NCBI GenBank assembly: GCA_036843405.1
Contig: DAITSJ010000013.1
Coordinates: forward strand, 1-64,000
Direction of reading: 5' to 3'
Length of the DNA: 64,000 nucleotides
From: DGNJ01 sp002388905
GTDB taxonomy: Bacteria; Pseudomonadota; Gammaproteobacteria; Pseudomonadales; Porticoccaceae
Both the position numbers and the translations under genes were made by a program. Each line of letters starts with the position of its first letter. Positions within the stretch are counted from its first letter, which is position 1. Shown here in pieces: positions 61,187 through 64,000 of this stretch. Below the pieces are notes generated by a model. The model saw only the letters and a list, made by a program, of their open reading frames with translations. It ran no database searches and was not told the DNA's origin.

Positions 61187-62060
61187 CGGCCAGCAGGGCT
61201 TTCACATACCGGACGGGGATGGCATAGGTAATACCCGAGGGGCTGGACAGGAGCGCCTCTTTGGAGCCCTTGACGAATACACTGTTGATCACGCCCAACA
61301 CCTCCCCGGTTTCCGGATGGTAGACCGGGCTGCCGCTGTTGCCCGGATAGGCGATGGCATCCAACTGGTAGACCAGATAGGGGGACTTCAGTCGCTTGAC
61401 CTGGGCCGCGGTCAGGGACCGGGAACTGGGCGCGGGAATGGCAATGGGCGTGATAGCCGAGATAATGGTTTTGGTGGTGGCAGGGTACAGCCCCAGGATC
61501 ATGCCCAGGGGGAAACCGGTAAATACTACTTCCTCGCCCTCCCTCGGTCGCGACCCGGCCAGCTTCATGGCCGGCAGGGGTTCACCGCTGAACTCCAGCA
61601 GGGCGAGATCGTGTTCCGGATCAGTGCGCAGAACCTTGGCATGACGGCCCCGGGCGTCATCCCCGCGGCCGGTGAAGACGGTCAGCTTCTCCTCCGGATT
61701 TGCATCGAAGTCCTCTGGCAGGACATGAAAATTGGTAACCACCCGGTTGCCGGCGCCGACCACGAATCCCGTGCCCCGGGGCTCCACGGAGACCTTTCGG
61801 GATTGCTTTGGTGAGCGGATCACCCCGACCCCCACGATACTCCCCCGGACCTTCTCAATGGTATCCGGCAATTCGGCGGCAACCGCCGGCAGCCAGCAAA
61901 ACAGTGCCAGCAGCAGGCAGGTAAGCCGATACCGCCACAAACGAGAACCGGCTCCGGGGCGTATAACCACCCTCTTCCTTTCCGTCATGACCCGGCCTTG
62001 TCCCGGAGGGCGGGTATCGGGCAAGACCGCCCCGACGCCAACGTTCGCCGTCTTTCTCAT
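61179..62060 (-). CDS. Trypsin-like serine protease (HtrA-type domain, no PDZ)
   Basis: A 293-aa exported protease. A long N-terminal stretch with a signal-anchor at about 44-62 precedes the chymotrypsin fold. The triad is H112 (VVTNFHVLP), D151 (EHDLALLEF) and S242 (YPGNSGSPVY). Two in-frame starts are possible; the first has AAGGAG 7 nt upstream. No PDZ domain is present, unlike DegP/DegS. It could process envelope or PEP-CTERM proteins. Downstream gene is the LMW phosphatase. Confidence 0.88.
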   Translation of the reverse strand: MRKTANVGVGAVLPDTRPPGQGRVMTERKRVVIRPGAGSRLWRYRLTCLLLALFCWLPAVAAELPDTIEKVRGSIVGVGVIRSPKQSRKVSVEPRGTGFVVGAGNRVVTNFHVLPEDFDANPEEKLTVFTGRGDDARGRHAKVLRTDPEHDLALLEFSGEPLPAMKLAGSRPREGEEVVFTGFPLGMILGLYPATTKTIISAITPIAIPAPSSRSLTAAQVKRLKSPYLVYQLDAIAYPGNSGSPVYHPETGEVLGVINSVFVKGSKEALLSSPSGITYAIPVRYVKALLADD

Positions 62061-62320
62061 CGGATTGCTCCTTCAGTACCGTTATGAAACATTTCGTCCC
62101 CCGATCCTTGACCGTTCAACTGTAGACCGGCACATTTGCACGTACAATTCAGTCCCGCAAGCGGCCAGGCCCGCAAAATCCGCGGCACTCGCACGACCCC
62201 AGAACCGGGATGGGCGTGACCTTAATTGCGGCTTGCCGCCACGCCGGAAGTCAATCGCACCGGATACAATGGCCCGGAGCGAACAGGAATACAGGATAGG
62301 ACAAAAAGGAACGCCAGCCC

Positions 62321-63907
62321 ATGCCAGACCTGATTCACCAGTTTATCCAGGCCGGTGCCAGCCGGGCGCCGGATGCCCCGGCGCTGCATTACAAGGCACA
62401 GACCTGCACCTACGGGCAACTGAACGAGGACATCGCGCGTGTCGCCGGCGGGCTGGCGGCCCTGGGGCTCAGTGCCGGGGAGAGAGTCGCGGTCTACCTG
62501 CCAAAACTGCCCGAAACCGTACAGGCTATTTTTGGCACGGCCGCCGCCGGCGGCGTTTTCGTGCCCGTCAACCCGCTGCTCAAGCCCCAGCAGGTGAGCT
62601 ACATTCTGCGCGACTGCAATGTCCGGGTCCTGGTGACGTCAGCGCAGCGTCTCGAGTCACTGGTTCCCCTGCTGGAGGACTGCCACGATCTGCGCGCCGT
62701 GGTGGTGATCGACGACGGTGCCGAGCCACCGGAAACCGACATGGCGCCGAAACGGATTGCCTGGCGGAAACTGGTCGACCGGCCGTCTGGCATCCCCGCA
62801 CCCCACCGCATCGATACCGACATGGCCGCCATCCTCTATACCTCCGGCAGCACCGGCAACCCCAAGGGGGTGGTTCTCTCCCACCGGAATATGGTGGCCG
62901 GGGCCAGGTCCGTTGCCTCCTATCTGGAAAATACGGCAAACGACCGCCTTCTGGCGGTTTTGCCCTTCAGTTTCGATTACGGCCTCAGCCAGCTCACCAC
63001 CGCCTTCTCGGTGGGTGCTTCTGTCGCCCTGATGGATTACCTGCTACCCCGGGATATCCTTCGCGCCCTGACCCGATACCGGATTACGGGCCTGGCGGCA
63101 GTGCCCCCCTTGTGGAACCAGTTAGTCCAGCTGGACTGGCCACGGGAAGCCGCCGACGAACTGCGCTATATCACCAATTCCGGCGGCGCCATGCCCCGGA
63201 CGACCACGGAACGGTTGCGCAGTGCCCTTCCCGACACCCGAATCTACCTGATGTACGGCCTCACCGAGGCCTTTCGCTCCACCTACCTGCCCCCGGAGCA
63301 GGTGGACAAACGCCCGGACTCCATGGGCAAGGCCATTCCCAATGCCGAGATCCTGGTGGTCCGGGAAGACGGCAGCGAATGCGCCCCGGGAGAACCCGGC
63401 GAATTGGTCCACCGGGGTTCGCTGGTTGCCATGGGCTACTGGAACGATCCCGACAAAACGGCCGAGCGCTTCCGGCCCAGCCCCGGCCAGGCCCGGGAAC
63501 TGCCCCTGTCGGAAATCGCCGTCTGGTCCGGGGACCAGGTGCGGCGGGACGAAGAGGGCTACCTCTACTTCATCAGCCGCAAGGACGACATGATCAAGAC
63601 CTCCGGCTACCGGGTAAGCCCCACGGAAATCGAGGAAGTGGTCTACGGCATGGCGGGCGTCACGGAAGTCGCCGCCGTAGGGCTCCCCCACCCAACACTG
63701 GGGCAGGCCATACTGCTGGTGGTGGTTTGCGGCGCCGACATTGCCGAAGAGACAATCATGGCCCACTGCAAGAAAGAACTGCCCAACTTCATGCTGCCGA
63801 GGCGGATCATGACCGCCGATGAACTGCCCAGAAACCAGAACGGCAAGATCGACCGCAAGCAGTTGTTTCAAACCCACGAGTTACTGTTCCAGGAGTCAGA
63901 AAGTTGA
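62321..63907 (+). CDS. Acyl-CoA ligase (AMP-forming), exosortase A system-associated
   Basis: A 528-aa ANL enzyme. YTSGSTGNPKGVVLSH is the P-loop, YGLTEAFRSTYLPPEQVD motif II, and SRKDDMIKTSGYRVSPTEIE and RNQNGKIDRKQL carry the C-domain loop and catalytic Lys. Its order with the following decarboxylase matches the exosortase A-associated ligase family. It probably activates an acyl group or amino acid for transfer. Stop overlaps the next gene by TTGA. Confidence 0.92.
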   Translation: MPDLIHQFIQAGASRAPDAPALHYKAQTCTYGQLNEDIARVAGGLAALGLSAGERVAVYLPKLPETVQAIFGTAAAGGVFVPVNPLLKPQQVSYILRDCNVRVLVTSAQRLESLVPLLEDCHDLRAVVVIDDGAEPPETDMAPKRIAWRKLVDRPSGIPAPHRIDTDMAAILYTSGSTGNPKGVVLSHRNMVAGARSVASYLENTANDRLLAVLPFSFDYGLSQLTTAFSVGASVALMDYLLPRDILRALTRYRITGLAAVPPLWNQLVQLDWPREAADELRYITNSGGAMPRTTTERLRSALPDTRIYLMYGLTEAFRSTYLPPEQVDKRPDSMGKAIPNAEILVVREDGSECAPGEPGELVHRGSLVAMGYWNDPDKTAERFRPSPGQARELPLSEIAVWSGDQVRRDEEGYLYFISRKDDMIKTSGYRVSPTEIEEVVYGMAGVTEVAAVGLPHPTLGQAILLVVVCGADIAEETIMAHCKKELPNFMLPRRIMTADELPRNQNGKIDRKQLFQTHELLFQESES

Positions 63908-64000
63908 AAAAGGCCAGCGGAGAACGCCCCAGACATATCGCCATGGATCAGTTCCAGGTCCGGGACAACTGCCTGTTGGTGGGGGATATCCCCTTGCCCA
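63904..64000 (+). CDS. PLP-dependent decarboxylase, exosortase A-associated (5' end only)
   Basis: Only the first 32 codons lie in the window; the frame is open to the edge. The start is a TTG with AGGAG 8 nt upstream, overlapping the ligase stop. The segment MDQFQVRDNCLLVGDIPLP resembles the N terminus of the exosortase A-associated pyridoxal-dependent decarboxylase, which regularly follows this ligase. The role would be amino acid decarboxylation to an amine. Identification rests mainly on position. Confidence 0.65.
   Translation, partial: MKKASGERPRHIAMDQFQVRDNCLLVGDIPLP

Overview
This 64-kb window is a GC-rich piece of a gammaproteobacterial chromosome. Several gene orders support this: purM-purN-DUF3108 opposite DUF2066-hda, dcd and apbC(mrp) opposite metG-rsxABCDGE, a RegB/RegA pair, and DUF2069, SirB2 and CPXCG-motif proteins. 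The right end enters a PEP-CTERM/exosortase A locus (TPR lipoprotein PrsT, PEP-CTERM protein, exosortase-associated acyltransferases, acyl-CoA ligase and PLP decarboxylase). That suggests a non-enteric, environmental, biofilm- or floc-forming gammaproteobacterium. I cannot assign an order. I saw no tRNA, rRNA, CRISPR array, insertion sequence or prophage.

Layout. 0-2.3 kb: a NasT-like receiver protein without a recognisable ANTAR domain, and an outer-membrane porin whose leader has a sigma54-like promoter and an intrinsic terminator. 2.3-5.4 kb: RegB/RegA redox two-component system, YihY membrane protein, CPXCG zinc-ribbon peptide. 5.6-14.3 kb: purL, mltF, DUF3096 peptide, a radical-SAM remnant, tadA, Anbu proteasome-like hydrolase, acylphosphatase, thioredoxin-like lipoprotein. 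14.7-17.9 kb: arsC-wrbA-DUF2069, then sppA. 18-24.9 kb: hda and DUF2066 opposite purM-purN-DUF3108, CDGSH protein, DUF3014, an unknown exported protein, SirB2. 24.9-28.6 kb: dcd, apbC, metG and a REP-like pair. 28.8-34.8 kb: complete Rnf/Rsx complex. 34.9-41.7 kb: eight-gene Mnh/Mrp-type antiporter module. 41.7-47.4 kb: fadD-type ligase, YaiI, DEAD-box helicase, trmA, VanZ. 47.5-52.6 kb: lipoprotein-sorting protein, acidic beta-barrel, PAS-RND exporter. 52.6-64 kb: exosortase-associated island.

How the genes work together. Rnf (redox-driven Na+ or H+ pump) followed on the same strand by an MnhEFG-(DUF4040/MnhB)-C-D-D-D module looks like an ion-circuit supercluster. It has no MnhA; instead it carries three MnhD/NuoM-like subunits, one lacking the conserved TM5 glutamate. 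The 47.5-52.6 kb triad looks like an envelope lipid or hydrophobic-molecule exporter whose RND protein carries an N-terminal PAS-like domain. In the exosortase island, two translationally coupled FeeM-like N-acyl amino acid synthases sit with a ThiF-like E1 enzyme and an Acg-like nitroreductase, next to a PEP-CTERM protein with a well-matched sigma54 promoter, and close to an AMP ligase and a PLP decarboxylase. This is the best candidate for an incompletely described system: a possible acyl-amino-acid or modified-amine pathway tied to PEP-CTERM surface proteins.
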